Assembly (NCBI GenBank): GCA_028015205.1
Contig: CM051514.1
Span: forward strand, 50,536,150 to 50,600,149
Reading direction: 5' to 3'
Length of the DNA: 64,000 nucleotides
Source: Mytilisepta virgata
Taxonomy: Eukaryota > Mollusca > Bivalvia > Mytilida > Mytilidae
Made by a program: the position numbers and the translations under genes. This document shows positions 1 through 11,249 of the stretch, in pieces (position 1 is the first letter of the stretch; the number at the start of each line of letters is the position of its first letter). The notes beneath the pieces are model-generated. The model did not search any database. It had not been told where the DNA came from and worked only from the letters and a program-made list of their open reading frames with translations.

Positions 1-2645
1 GATTTTTAAATGAATTTTCCAAAAGCCGGGTCCTATATTAAACTAAGGTCGGCTGTGGCGGCAATCTTGGTTGATAATACGGGTGATCAGACACAATTCT
101 GAAAGAGGACCATCTAAGGACCAATGCTGCTAATTTTAGTTCCAATTGGCTACGTAGTTTCAGACGAGAATTAAATTTTTTTATTGAATTCCCCATAGAG
201 TCCTACTTTAAACTAAGTTCGGCCGTGGTGGCCATCTTGATTCACAGTCAACAAAATCTGACACATTTCTGAAAGAGGATCTCCTAAGAACCATTGCTTC
301 CAAGTCTGGTTCCAATTGGTCAAGTGATTCAGACAAGAAGATTTTTCAATGAATTTTCCCATAGAGCCCTATGTTAAACTAAATTCGGCTGTGGCGGCCA
401 TCTTGGTTAACAGTCCGGGTCATCTAAGGACCATTGCTAATTGGCTTAGTGGTTTCAGACAAGAAGATTTTTGAGTGAATTTCCCATAGGGTCCTATGTT
501 AAACTAAGTTCGGCTGTGGCGGGAATCTTGGTTAATAGTCCTGGTCATCGGACACATTTCTGAAAGAGGACCTCATAAGGACCATTGCTACCGTGTATAG
601 TTCTAATTGGCATAGTGGTTTCAGACAAGAAGATTTTTCAATGAATTTTCCTATGGGTCCTATGTTAAACTAAGTTCGGCTGTGGCGGCCATCTTGGTTA
701 ACAGTCCGGATCATCGGATATATTTCTGAAAGAGAACCTCCTAAGGACCATTACGGCTAAGTTTGGTTCCAATTGGCTTTGTAGTTTCATAGAAAAAGAT
801 TTTTGAAATTCACCCCCCCCCCTTTTTCCATTTTTAGTAACAGCAGCCATGTCGGTTGGAAGTCGAGGATGTCGGACATAATTTTGGAAGTAACTATTCC
901 ACCAACGTTTGGTCCCAATTATCCTAGTGGTTTAAGAGGAGAAGACCTTTAAAGGGCAAAAACTCATATAAGGGGTCAATCAATGATTTTGGTCATGTTG
1001 AATTATTTGTAGATCTTAGTATAGTTTAAACATATTTGATTAATTAAATCACAGATATGTTAACATAATATACAGTGAACATTTTGACATAATATACATT
1101 AATTAAAGGGATTGGGAAACAAGTTACAGACTTATATTAATCCCTATCCTTGCATTTGTATTGTATAGTGAGATGTACAACTCAAAGGAAGACGTAATGT
1201 TGGCATGATACTTAGTAATATGTATAATATGGTTAAACTATTATATAATTAGGAAAGTTGTTGAGAAAGTTAAGCATAAAGAATTAGGATTATTGGCTGG
1301 ATGACTGGTGAGCCTATTTGAAAATCTCTTACTTTTTATGATAAAGTTCTGCACGGATTTTAAAATTTCATCGTTCTGTTCAATAGTGAGATTTGAAGAT
1401 CCCAAAATAATAAAGTGTCTATGGAAATCCCTCTAGGAATGTATCGAGTTCGTAGATCGAGATCAGTAAAACGTCGACAGTGGAGTATGTAATGTACTGA
1501 AGTTTCAGAAGTACCGCGCTGACAGAGGCAGTCTGAAGATTCGACAATATTTTTTTTGAATAAGTGATGATTGAGGAAACTACACTCCATTCTTAATCTA
1601 CAGTGTAGTACCTGTCCCAGTCATGTGCCAGTGTAATAGTCTTAATCTACAGTGTAATACCTGTCCAAGTCGTGGGCCAGTGTAATAGTATGACGGTTTA
1701 GTAATAATTTTGGATTTTAAATTCTGTTTGAAGGAATTAATTGTGGTACTATTCCTCATTGTCTGATGTTGAAGGTTCCAAGATCTAACAGTGGAGGGCA
1801 TGATGTAGTTTGAATATAGCGATGATCTGGTTCGAAAAGGGGGAATTATGTGTGCATGTCGAGTGTTATGGTCATGAATGTCGGAAAGTGGTTGGGGAAT
1901 TAGGCTACTGAGATATGTCGGTGTTAGTCCAGTTGTCATTTTATAGAAATATGTAAGTTTGTGTGTCTCTCGCAGTCTCTCCCATCCGACTTCAGAGTAT
2001 AATCGGTGGATGGAGACTAATCTAGCCCCCCCCAGTGACGATTCTAGCAGTCCTGTTTGCACGGATTCAATTTTACTTACCAATATCAAAGTAGGGTTGT
2101 CCCATATGATATCTGCATATTCTAAAATTGGTCTGATAAATGTAAGGTAAATTTTTTCCTGTCGAGAACGAGTTTGAATTTTCTAACTTTATTTGTTGAA
2201 CATTTTTGCTGTTTACATTTCGTCTTTATATATAATAATATTCAGGAAAATAACCTAAAACTGCAAAATTTCCTTAAAATTAATAATTCAGGGGCAATAA
2301 CCCAACAGAGAGTTGACAGATTCGTCTGAAAATTTAACGGCAGGGAGATCTTGACCTGATGAACATTTTTACTTCGTCAGTTTTGCTCTAAATGCTTTAG
2401 TTTTTGAGATATCAGACAAAAACTGCAGTTTACCCCAATGTTCTATTTTAATCCATGTCGGCCATGTTGGTTGGAAGGCGGGGTCATTGGTCACATTGTT
2501 TAAACTAGATACCTTAATGATGCTTGTGATCAAGTTTGGTTCCATATGGTCCTGTAGTTTCAGAGGAGAAGATTTTTGTAAAAGTTCGATGCACGTCAAG
2601 TGATGAGAATAGCTCAATTGACCCTTTAGGTCAGGTGACCTAAAA
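1..2645. mobile_element. Helentron-like tandem-core repeat, copy 1 (left-truncated by the window edge)
   Basis: From base 1 to about 1018 there are some six diverged units of about 170 bases. Each carries phrases such as GGCGGCCATCTTGGTT, AAGGACCATTGCT and TTAAACTAAGTTCGG. The unit block runs into a non-repeated tail (about 780-1018), is broken by a LINE fragment (about 1020-2195), and resumes with the same tail seen in the other copies (TTGTTGAACATTTTTGCTG). It ends near 2645 at GGTCAGGTGACCTAAAAAA, matching the CAGGTGAGCTAAAAA end of the other copies. No coding capacity was seen apart from the nested LINE. The left end lies outside the window. Confidence 0.7.
1020..2195 (-). mobile_element. 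5'-truncated non-LTR retrotransposon (LINE) fragment, reverse-transcriptase C-terminus
   Basis: On the minus strand, translation from about 2190 reads RQEKIYLTFIRPILEYADI, then motifs typical of the end of a LINE reverse transcriptase (WDNPTL, KIESVQTG, RLYSEVGWERLRETHK, FYKMTTGLTP, RTRSSLYSNY, SFKQNLKSK). Further on (1590-1360) comes a cysteine/histidine segment, CLCQRG...HYILHC, the usual C-terminal motif of these proteins. The frame is interrupted near 1600-1690, where about 46 bases are tandemly duplicated (CAGTGTAATAGTCTTAATCTACAGTGTA region), so it is inactive. It is inserted in the tail of repeat copy 1: the host sequence AGATCTTA is on the left, and TTGTTGAACATTTTTGCTG, contiguous in other copies, is on the right. 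Confidence 0.75.
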
Positions 2646-2699
2646 AAGAAATCTGATCTTCAACAGTGAAAACAGACACATATTAAACTAGACTGAGGC

Positions 2700-3475
2700 A
2701 GTCGGAAACGACAGCTATCCCCACCCTCCCCACATTTGTATCCCTGTGCACCTTTTTCACAATTATACCTTTGAATACAGGGCCAAATTTTGGAAAATTA
2801 AAATTCTAAAACTTTATTGCACATCTGCATACAGTGTATGACAATTCTGTATAGAAATAAAATGTATAAAATGAAAAATGAAAGAAAACTTTCAGTCACC
2901 CACTTAAAATTCCCAATTTTTTAAATTCGACCCCTAAAGGCCCCAGTTTTTGAAAATCATAATTCTATAACCTTATTGCACATCTATATACAGTGTGTGA
3001 CAATACCGTAAAGAAATTAAATACATAAAATGAAAAATGATAGAGGAGTTTAGGTCACAAGCTTAAATTCCTAATTTTCAAAATTCAACACCTGTTGTCC
3101 CCGAGTTCTGAAAACCTTATTGTACATCTACATATAGTATGTGACAATACTGTATAGAAATCAAATTCATAAAATGAAAAATGAACGAGGAGTTTAGGTC
3201 AATAGCTTAAATTCCCAATTTTCAAAATTCGACCCCTGTGGGCCCCAATTTTTGAAAATCAAAATTCTAAAACCTTACTGCGCATCTGAATATAGGATGT
3301 GACAATCCTTTATATAAATTAAATACATAAAATGAAAAATGATAGAGGAGTTAACGTCACAAGCTTAAATTCACAATTTTCCAAATTTGAATCCTGTGGG
3401 CCCCAATTTTTGAAAATCAAAACTCTAACACCTTATTATCTTGGAAGTGCGGGGATAATTATATTTCTCTGGTGA
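2700..3475. repeat. AT-rich tandem repeat, about 150-base units, 4-5 copies
   Basis: Successive units share AAAATCAAAATTCTAAAACCTTATTG, CACATCT, ATAAAATGAAAAATGA and GAGGAGTT...GTCACAAGCTTAAATTCCCAATTTT, with base changes between units. The same phrases recur at 7020-7680, so both arrays belong to one dispersed tandem family. It ends near CTTGGAAGTGCGGGGATAATTAT, comparable to the GAAAGCGCGGGTATAAAAA end of the second array. No open frame of interest. Confidence 0.75.
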
Positions 3476-4082
3476 AAACAACCCGCCTGCATTAGTATTT
3501 ACCTGTAATGAGGTAGACACCATTTAATAATTTGATAAGTAAGATGTAAGATTTTATCCTGACTAACAGTACCTTTACTTTTAATGAAAATTAAATACTG
3601 CAAACTGCTGTCATTCATTGATGAAACTGTTTGATATAGTAAGACAATGAATTATTATCCTGAAAGTTGTATGGAATGAGATAAAATCATTGTTGAAAGG
3701 AAAAAAAAATCATAAACCTTTTTTCACAAAATTTTGGATATGTTTTCCAAATTTCTTTCATCCAAAATGTTTATTTAAACGTGTAACATTTACAGTATAA
3801 TAAATAAGTATTTGAACATGTTTGATCAAAATCCATGTACAAAGATGTTTTAATCATGATTTAATACCAGTCAAAAGACAGACAAAATTAAAATCATTTT
3901 AATCATTATTACTCGACAAAACACACAAAAAATTAAAACTATTTAAATTTATTGATCTGGTATTTACCATAAATCTTTTGAAGAAAGCTGTAATGGAAAA
4001 ATCACATGAAAATTCAAGTAATTTAACATGTCTTTTGAATTGAGGCTGAAATATTTTCATGCAAATGTCCAGACAGTATCGC

Positions 4083-4396
4083 TGTGTGTTTGTTTATTCC
4101 ACATTGGCTAGAGGTATGGGGGGGGGGGGGGGGGTTTAACCCGTCCCAAGTCAGGAACCTCTAGCCTCTGTTAGTTTTGTGTGTGTGTGTTTTTTTTATT
4201 TTGGTTCATTTGTATGTTTCGGAGTTTATGTTTCCATTTCACTGAAGTAGTATGCATTATTGTTTAAGGACCAGCTGAAGCCGGGTGTGGGATTTTCTCG
4301 CTGCGTTGAAGACCCATGGTAGCCTTGAGCTGTTTTCTGCTTTTTGGTCGGGTTGTTGTCTCTTTGACACATTCCCCGTTTCCATTCTCTATTCTA
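4083..4396 (+). repeat. Dispersed repeat 'D' (SINE-like), copy 1
   Basis: The block begins TGTTTGTTTATTCCACATTGGCTAGAGG and ends GACACATTCCCCGTTTCCATTCTCTATTCTATTA. The same sequence recurs at 18655-18998 (plus strand) and, as 3'-end pieces on the minus strand, at 5893-6050 and 35158-35297. It holds a run of 17 G at 4118-4134 and a GT-rich tract near 4180. No tRNA-like promoter boxes were recognised, so SINE-like is only a size and copy-number description. Confidence 0.65.
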
Positions 4397-4739
4397 TTAA
4401 AGCTTTCAAGTGATGTAACTCTCACAATTCTGTACACAAATGAAGAATTATTAGCCTATCTCATCTTTAAGCAATAGTATTCAATATTCAATAGTACACA
4501 ATAATTTACTGGTATAATAGATATAATTTCACGAACTTGGCACTTTTTCAAAATCTAGAATCATGAGTTGTGTTTAATATTCATTTTTTCAAATATAGCA
4601 ATACACCAAAATAGAGGTACAAGGAGCTGTATTGTTATGCTTTGGTAAATCACGGAAATATAAAGTGGAGTTAAATATTGGAAAAATGTGTAAAGGATTT
4701 CATATTAATAAAAAATCTATAATAGATTCGCATAACATG

Positions 4740-5090
4740 TAAAAGTAAAGTAAAGTAAAGTAAATTTTATTAATCAATCATGAGCCCGTGAGGACATAAA
4801 TCAACACAGTGTATACAAAATATAACTGTTGAAACTCTCGTACATCACTCTCATTCATAACCATTCATTCCCTTTTCATCATGTATAAACTACTGTATAT
4901 TATTGTAAAACTATAGAAGTTTCATTTCTCAGTATAAAGAAACACATGTATACTTTTATATATTTTATATCATGGCACTGATTCAGGATGCATTACTGGA
5001 ACAGGTTTGGAGCCTTGATAGGTTGTGGAACAGGGCGAGTTTGTTGTCACATAAACTGCTTTGACAGGGTTATGTTCGGTGTCTGTTAAT
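4740..5090. other. Gene-free stretch with an AAAGT microsatellite
   Basis: A short run of AAAGT units (about 4742-4766) is followed by AT-rich sequence. No splice-flanked open frame or recognisable repeat was seen. Confidence 0.4.
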
Positions 5091-5094
5091 TTCA

Positions 5095-5885
5095 TCACCC
5101 CAAAAGTTTTATGGTCGTCATCACGAACTTGACTTGCTATAGAAAGTTTATATCTCGCGTATGGACTAGATATCGTCAGTTAGATTTCACGTTCTTCTTG
5201 AAATGACACCTCACCGGACTTGAGACTTCACCGGCTTTTACATTACTGGCAACGTGATGGGTGCCGTTAAAGGAGTAGGGCAAGCTTACCCTTCCGGAGG
5301 ACCCGATGTCACATTGTTAGTGCTTCATGCTCAGTTACTGTGCTGTCTTGTTCTATTTTTGTTTAGTTTATTATACATTTTTAAATTCTTTTGGTTCTAC
5401 ATGTATCCTTGTGGTGTTAGTACATGTTGTTTTCCATTATCCCGACTGTCTTGTCGTTGGATTTTGAGTTTGTGGATTTTCCCCCATTGTTTTGTCGCTT
5501 CGGTAATCCTTTGCCGATATCACTCCAAAAGTTTTATGGTCGTTATCGCGGATTGATTAGCCGATGCGAAGTTTCTATCTCGCTTATGAGACAGATAGTT
5601 CACGTCCTTCTGGAATTGACACTTCACTTGCCTTTACGACTGGCAATGTGACGGGTGCCGTTAACGGAACAGGACATGCCCACCCTTTCTGTGCTGTCTT
5701 GTTCTATCTTTGTTTAGTTCATTGCAAGTTTTTTTTTATTCTTTTAGTTATACATGTATCCCTGTGACGATGGTTTGTTGAGTTCCACTCTCCTGACTTT
5801 GTCTTTTCCATGGACATCAAATCTGTGGACCTTTCCCACTGATTTGTAGCTTCAGTATTCTTTTTCTGATATTCATTATAGTGAT
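5095..5885 (+). repeat. Dispersed repeat 'P', two tandem units of about 420 bases
   Basis: Both units carry CCAAAAGTTTTATGGTCGT, then GGCAACGTGA or GGCAATGTGA, GGGTGCCGTTAA, a proline-like CCCACCC or ACCCTTCCGG block, and TGCTGTCTTGTTCTAT followed by TTTTGGTT...ACATGTATCC. A minus-strand relative is at about 14910-15260 (GGAAGGGTAAGCAGTTCCTGCTCC...GGCACCCGTC), and a short piece lies near 29508. The small open frames inside these units are by-products of the repeat. Confidence 0.65.
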
Positions 5886-5892
5886 CCGATTC

Positions 5893-6050
5893 AATAGAAT
5901 AGAGAATGGAAACGGGGAATGTGTCAAAGAGACAACATCCCGACCAAAGAGCAGAAAACAGCTCAAGGCTACCAATGGGTCTTCAACGCAGCGAGAAAAT
6001 CCCGCACCCAGAGTCGGGCTTTAGCTGGTCCCTAAACAATAATAAATACT
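5893..6050 (-). repeat. Dispersed repeat 'D', 3'-end copy
   Basis: Reads AATAGAATAGAGAATGGAAACGGGGAATGTG on the plus strand, the reverse complement of the end of the copies at 4083 and 18655. It stops within TTAGCTGGTCCCTAAACAATAATA. Confidence 0.7.
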
Positions 6051-6247
6051 AGACTTCAAAAGTATATAAATCATCTGCTAGTTCATGGACTTTTTCTTTA
6101 AATAATAAAAGATGAAGTAAAACGTCCGGTCCGTTGACACTAACATGTATATTTCACATATCCATGATTTTTAATTTTAAAAAATTGAAATAAAACACCA
6201 ACAAAGCACTAATAAACAACAATGTTTGGCACACACAATAAATATTG

Positions 6248-6294
6248 TTATTTTCTTGGTGCTCCTTGTAGTGTTACTACCAAGTTTCTTTTTC
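6248..6294 (-). pseudogene. Isolated second copy of the last YjbQ-family exon
   Basis: On the minus strand an intact acceptor (CTGTTTTTCAG) is followed by 47 bases that would read GA then KRNLVVTLQGAPRK and a stop. The last exon of the complete YjbQ-family gene at 19449-19495 encodes [14 protein letters not shown]. Most differences are at third codon positions, with one Leu/Ile exchange. Similarity continues into the 3' untranslated side (to about 6080, matching about 19250) and a little into the intron. No copy of the preceding exon was found between here and 19449. It is either the remnant of a duplicated gene or, less likely, a distant alternative last exon. Calling it a pseudogene is a judgement, because the exon itself shows no damage. 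Confidence 0.6.
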
Positions 6295-6484
6295 CTGAAA
6301 AACAGATAGAAAATATTTAAAACATAATGCAAAAAGTTCAATAAGAAGGCAGTTTGTATCTATAAGGTTACAGTAAACTGTTCAAATATTGAAAATGTCA
6401 CATCCCTGGTTGTATTTTTATGATCTTGCTGTACTGAACATGATCATATTTTTGTGCAATAAATGGAGAACTTGGTCATTATCA

Positions 6485-6632
6485 TACAATTACCGACTTT
6501 GTAACAGGTCGCTGTCAGAATTTATCAACCCGAGAAAATGTAATATTCACCAAGACTTTAGGTGAGGTGAATATACATTTTCAAGGGTTGATTAATTCTG
6601 ATAGTGACCTAATACATAGTCAGTAATGGCCT
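6485..6632. repeat. Inverted repeat with about 60-base arms (MITE-like foldback)
   Basis: The left arm (ACCGACTTTGTAACAGGTCG...AATATTCACC) matches the reverse complement of the right arm (GGTGAATATACATTTTC...GACTATG/AGTCAGTAAT) with scattered mismatches. The loop is only about 14 bases (AAGACTTTAGGTGA), so the RNA would fold into one long stem. No clear target duplication was identified. Confidence 0.7.
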
Positions 6633-7019
6633 TATTACATGAATCAGAAAAAAATTACTTTCATTTTCTATTTTAAGAACAAATCGGTCACTATTAGATT
6701 CTGCTTGACTGGTCAGGATCTGTTTTAATCCCAAATTCTAATTCACGAGTACTCAAGACTTTTCCATCCAATGAGAGAATAAAAAAATATTTTCATGTAA
6801 TAATTGTTGATGGCATAATACCTCAGCAACATATTTCTTGCTGAAAAACTCCGACCTTTACTACAAACACGTATATTTCAAATAACAATTAGATATGTCT
6901 TAAAAGTCAACATGGTTCAACTGTTTGTAAACAAAACTTGCACATATTCTGCAACGTCACATTGTGTTTGTGGTGATGTCATGTTTTACCCAAAACTCAA
7001 TGAATTCTTTAGATAAAAT

Positions 7020-7680
7020 TTTAGTAATTATGGTCTTTTTCTGTTTCGGCCCTTTTTGGTCCCTCCCACCCCTTTAAACAAATTTGGAATTCCAAAACCT
7101 TATTGCGCATCTACAGTTGGTAAGAAAATATGGCACTAATAAAAATTATTTAAATTCAAAAATGAAATAGGAGTTCGCGCCACAAGAATCTTTGTCTATT
7201 TTGACCCTTTTTGGCCCCTCCTAGCTCCCCTTTGGAATTCCAAAACCTTTTGCGCATATGCAGTTAGCAAGCAACAATATGACATAGTTATTTAAGTAAT
7301 TATGCTTTTTTTTCTGCTTGGGCCTTTTTTGTCCCTCCCACCCCCGTTTTAAAAAAATTGCCATTCCAAAACCTTATTGCGCATCTACAGTTGGTAAGCA
7401 ACAATATGGCAACAATAAAAATGGTTTAAATTCAAAAATGAAAGTAGAGTTCACGTCACAAGGCTATATAATTTAGTCCTTTTTGGTCCCTCCCAGGCAC
7501 TCTTTTAAAACTTTGGAATTCCATAACGTTATTGCGCTTCTACAGTTAGAAAGCAACAATATGGCACAAAAAAATGGTAAAAATTCAAAAGTGAAGGAGG
7601 AGTTTGCGTCACAAGGTGTGACGGACGGACGACCGCAACGACAATATTATACCCGAACTTTCATTCGAAAGCGCGGGTAT
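7020..7680. repeat. Tandem repeat, about 150-base units, same family as 2700-3475
   Basis: About four units share TTTTTGGTCCCTCCCA, GGAATTCCAAAACCTTATTG, GCGCATCTACAGTT, AACAATATGGCA and AAAATGAAA...GAGTTCGCGTCACAAG. The array closes with GTGTGACGGACGGACGACC and GAAAGCGCGGGTATAAAAA, an ending common in bivalve dispersed repeats (family knowledge, not checked). It lies just upstream of the TRIM-like gene and could supply promoter sequence, but nothing proves that. Confidence 0.7.
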
Positions 7681-7860
7681 AAAAAGATCATTCGCTGTTG
7701 GTTTAATTCCAATTTTTCTTTTCACAGTTTTCAATCATGTGTAAAATTATAGACTACCTTATGAAGAGATTAACTTTCAAAGATTAAAGGTAAACATTTC
7801 TATTTTTGGTCATAATAATCTTTGATACTTTAATCAAGGAAGTTAAATAGAATTGATAAA

Positions 7861-9579
7861 ATGGCTTCCTCAAAGCCGTTGACAAGTTCTATTAGGAAAG
7901 GACAGACAGCCATGGTCTGTGAGTTATGTGAAAATGATCCCAAGTTGAAGTGGAAGTGTTTGGAGTGTAGACTGTTGATGTGCCAGAGATGTCGAGATAA
8001 AGTCCATTCTAAGTTTGCATCGGCCCAGGACCATACAATTATTGACATAAAAGATGTCCATAAATATCAAGAGGAACGAAAACCGGATTTTACAAAACTG
8101 AAGTGTACCAAACATGCAGGACAAAACTGTTGTATTTTTTGTAGATCTTGTTGTGAATTAGCTTGCCCAGTTTGTATTTCTAAAACCCACAACAAACATG
8201 AAATGACAGAGATAAGTGAGGGATACAAGATTCAATTGGATAAAATCAGAAATGGACAAACCTATATCAACGAGGGATTGAAGAATTTATCTAAAGGGCA
8301 GGAAGAACTAAGGAAAATAAAATTCCTAAAACAATCCAGTTATAATAAAACAAAGCAAGGAATACTAGATTATAAGAAATCTTTGATAGAATCCATTGAG
8401 AAACACTGTGATAAACTTTTAAGTGAACTTGATCAGAACTTGGATGACATATCACTATCTATTGAGGAAGCTGACCAGAAATCAAAAGAGACTCAGAAGG
8501 AATTAACCCAACAAAATGATGAGGTAAATAAAGTTCTTCTGTCTAATGATGCTATGAAAGTTTTCTCTTCCAGAAACCTGATCAAATCAATTCAGACCAA
8601 TATTGAACCAGTAAAGACAACCTTCAACCAAGTTCCTAAGTTTGTTTCTGGAGATTTATCCAAATTATCAGTCCTCCATGGTAAACTACAAAATGTTACT
8701 GTACCATACAACACAGAACTTAAGGTTGCTAAACAATTTACAACACACAATAACAGTATTGCCAATCTTATTGTGTGTGAAGATGATTCTTTCATGATAA
8801 ACGATGTATCTTTGAAAGTTGTACAAAGAGCTAATATAAAAGGTAATACACTGAAAACTATACCAGACTTCAAACTTGGTGTTTATGACATGACACTTAC
8901 TCCATCTGGTGATATACTACTCTGTGTTGTTGGTTCATCTCTAGTTAAAGTTATCCCATCATGTACAGAGGAAGTGAAAGACTCTCCTTACAATGTATCA
9001 CCATTACTGCCTGTTAGTATACATGTGATTCAAGACAATAAAGTTATCATAGGAGCTAGAGATACAGGACCATACCTCCCAGCTAATGGACCCAGACAGG
9101 TAATAGTACTGCACAAGTCGGGACGACAGGAGAAAGTCTTCCAGTATGACAGTCATAATAAACCATTATTTACTCTTCCTTATCGTATAACTAGTACTAG
9201 TAACGGTAACATTGGGGTTGTAGATGTGTTTTCTGATGATTATCAGGGGAGGGTTGTTATACTGAACAATGAGGGAATGAATATTAATATCTGTACTGGT
9301 CATCCTGATGTGAATACAGAAGACCATCCATTTAAACCATTTGAAATTGAAACAACCCCATCAGACAACTTTGTCTTAGTAGAGTGTAACAACCATACAC
9401 TACACATACTGTCCAGTAATGGTGAGTTCATTACATACTACAACACTAAGGAGTCAGGGATAGAGTTACCACGGTCTCTGTCATTCAGTCATACTGGACA
9501 GTTATATATTGGTAGTTATACACACAAAAACAGTGGAAAAAAGGCCAAAATATACAAAATAGATAACTTTGTATGGTAA
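7861..9579 (+). CDS. TRIM-like protein: two B-boxes, coiled coil, propeller-like C-terminus; no RING
   Basis: One uninterrupted 572-codon frame with ATGG at the start. Residues 20-63 form a B-box-like zinc site (C20, C23, C33, C36, C41, C44, H49, H58). Residues 82-113 form a second B-box (C82, H85, C94, C97, C102, C105, H110, H113). About 120-255 is rich in Lys, Glu, Gln and Leu, as in a coiled coil. About 280-572 has repeating short beta-like segments (TPSGDILL, SNGNIGVVD, TPSDNFVLVE, SHTGQLYIGS), as in the NHL or six-bladed propeller tails of TRIM2/3/32/71-like proteins. The usual N-terminal RING is absent, so ubiquitin-ligase activity is not expected from this chain alone. Such RING-less, intronless TRIM-like genes are numerous in bivalves and often linked to innate immunity. 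The specific function is unknown. A possible 5' untranslated exon ends near 7790 (AAAGGTAAAC) but is unproven. Confidence 0.92.
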   Translation: MASSKPLTSSIRKGQTAMVCELCENDPKLKWKCLECRLLMCQRCRDKVHSKFASAQDHTIIDIKDVHKYQEERKPDFTKLKCTKHAGQNCCIFCRSCCELACPVCISKTHNKHEMTEISEGYKIQLDKIRNGQTYINEGLKNLSKGQEELRKIKFLKQSSYNKTKQGILDYKKSLIESIEKHCDKLLSELDQNLDDISLSIEEADQKSKETQKELTQQNDEVNKVLLSNDAMKVFSSRNLIKSIQTNIEPVKTTFNQVPKFVSGDLSKLSVLHGKLQNVTVPYNTELKVAKQFTTHNNSIANLIVCEDDSFMINDVSLKVVQRANIKGNTLKTIPDFKLGVYDMTLTPSGDILLCVVGSSLVKVIPSCTEEVKDSPYNVSPLLPVSIHVIQDNKVIIGARDTGPYLPANGPRQVIVLHKSGRQEKVFQYDSHNKPLFTLPYRITSTSNGNIGVVDVFSDDYQGRVVILNNEGMNINICTGHPDVNTEDHPFKPFEIETTPSDNFVLVECNNHTLHILSSNGEFITYYNTKESGIELPRSLSFSHTGQLYIGSYTHKNSGKKAKIYKIDNFVW

Positions 9580-10020
9580 ATGTTAATCTGAAAAGTAATA
9601 TACCTTTAACAGCCCAATCCACCAATAATCAATTTATTATTTTTATCCCAATGATAATATTCAGTTATCAACAATACATTTTTGCATTATATATACTCCA
9701 GTTATCTTGAATTAGTTTTGATATTCATATCAAATTAGAGATAATGAAGGTCACATATATATGTACTAGAATTACGAAGTAAAAGTAAAATTCAATTTTG
9801 CGATACAGGAGCTATATCCAATATATCTGATACAGGCAAAATTTATACAAAAAATTTAAGACGGAAAGCAAAAATTAATTTTTATCAATACAGTAGTTTG
9901 ATTACTCAACTAGAAATATATCTTGTGTAATTTATATTAAGCATAAAATTATTTAGGTACTGGAAATTCAGAATCTTTAGGACAAGACTCGAAACTTTAT
10001 CAAACTGATTTTTTTTTAAT
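9580..10020. other. AT-rich intergenic sequence
   Basis: This is the 3' flank of the TRIM-like gene. No canonical AATAAA was found directly after the stop, and no exon or known repeat was recognised. Confidence 0.3.
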
Positions 10021-10027
10021 TCAAACA

Positions 10028-10345
10028 AAATTTGAAATATACCTTATGAAAATGAGAGTTAGTGACCACCTTTTAGAAATTGAAAGAGGACGGTATAAAA
10101 ACACCAAAAGAAAAAACAGAATATGTCAAAAATGTAATTTAAATGAGATAGAGGATGAAATACATTTCTTCTTCAGTTGTCGAAAATATGACATGTTAAG
10201 GCAAGATTACTTCAATAACATCATTGAAATACATCCAAGTATAAATAATCATTCGCCTTTTGAAAAACTAAAACGTATTTTATCTTCTAACGATCAGAAT
10301 ATCACAAAAAGGCCATCAGACGTCAGAGCAATCTCGAACTAAAGG
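10028..10345 (+). mobile_element. LINE fragment, C-terminal end of a reverse-transcriptase ORF
   Basis: The open frame reads MKMRVSDHLLEIERGRY, then RICQKCNLNEIEDEIHFFFSCRKYD. The C..C...E.E.HF...C pattern after an 'L.IERGRY' phrase is the typical tail of non-LTR reverse transcriptases. Only about 100 codons remain and the 5' part is missing. The sequence after the stop (GGAGAATAATATTCTTTGTACCA...CCTGTGTGGTTCTGCTTTTCTGTACA) recurs at 14218-14346, giving a pair of 3' ends from one family. Confidence 0.65.
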
Positions 10346-10459
10346 AGAATAATATTCTTTGTACCATACAGTGTTTTGTAAAAACTATAAAATGTTGTAT
10401 ATTTTGTTCATTTATAACCTGTGTGGTTCTGCTTTTCTGTACAAATTGAAATGTATATA

Positions 10460-11030
10460 TTATCTGCATTCTGACAGCTAGACATCGTAAAAATATCATC
10501 CCATGAGCCAGAATATGAAGTTTGGGACGAGTCCCAAATCTTCATATTCTGTCGACAATCTTGTCCAGGTCATAGATTTTTCAATTTTTGACATGGACTT
10601 ATGATATTTAGAATGAAGGTGTATTATCATAAGAAGTGTGATGCATATCATAATGACCTTCATGTGACCTTGACCTTTGAACTTAAAGTCAAATACTTGA
10701 TTTTTTTTACATTTTCATGTCCTGAACATTTCCCATTTTATCATTTGACATAGGCTTTTGATTATTGACACATGGGTGCAACACCTCAAGACGACATGTG
10801 GTATATATTGGAAGGTGACCTTGACTTTGACATTAAAGGTTTGACATTAACACTTCCCCCCAAAAAAAACAACATAAAAAAAACATATAAATTGTTGCTT
10901 GCAATAGCAAACCCTTTTCAACGTACATTGTAACTAGATTTGCCCATGTAGAGTAATATTGCAGATGACCTCTGACCATAATATTTTGACCTTCATTGTC
11001 AAATAAATACTTTTTATAAAGACAGTACTT
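10460..11030. repeat. Bivalve-style 'ACCTTGACCTT' dispersed repeat region
   Basis: Contains repeated phrases such as TGACCTTGACCTTTGAACTTAAAGTCAAAT, AAGGTGACCTTGACTTTGACATTAAAGG and TTGACCTTCATTGTCAAATAAATAC, plus an imperfect hairpin near 10510-10560 (GAATATGAAGTTTGGGAC...GTCCCAAATCTTCATATTC). No coding signal was seen. Confidence 0.45.
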
Positions 11031-11249
11031 TTAGTTCTCTAAAACAGTTCCACCTAGTTTTATACTGCAAATGTGCGGTTTACTCAGTCAAATTGCATAA
11101 GCCTATTAATTATTTGCAAAATACAGACACTGACCATATAATACAATGTTTGTATCGTTATAATATGTTTCTGTAGAGTTTTAATCATGATGTCAGTATA
11201 AAGAATTAAGGGGAATTATTATTAAAGACAACTAATTTAAATACAGTAA

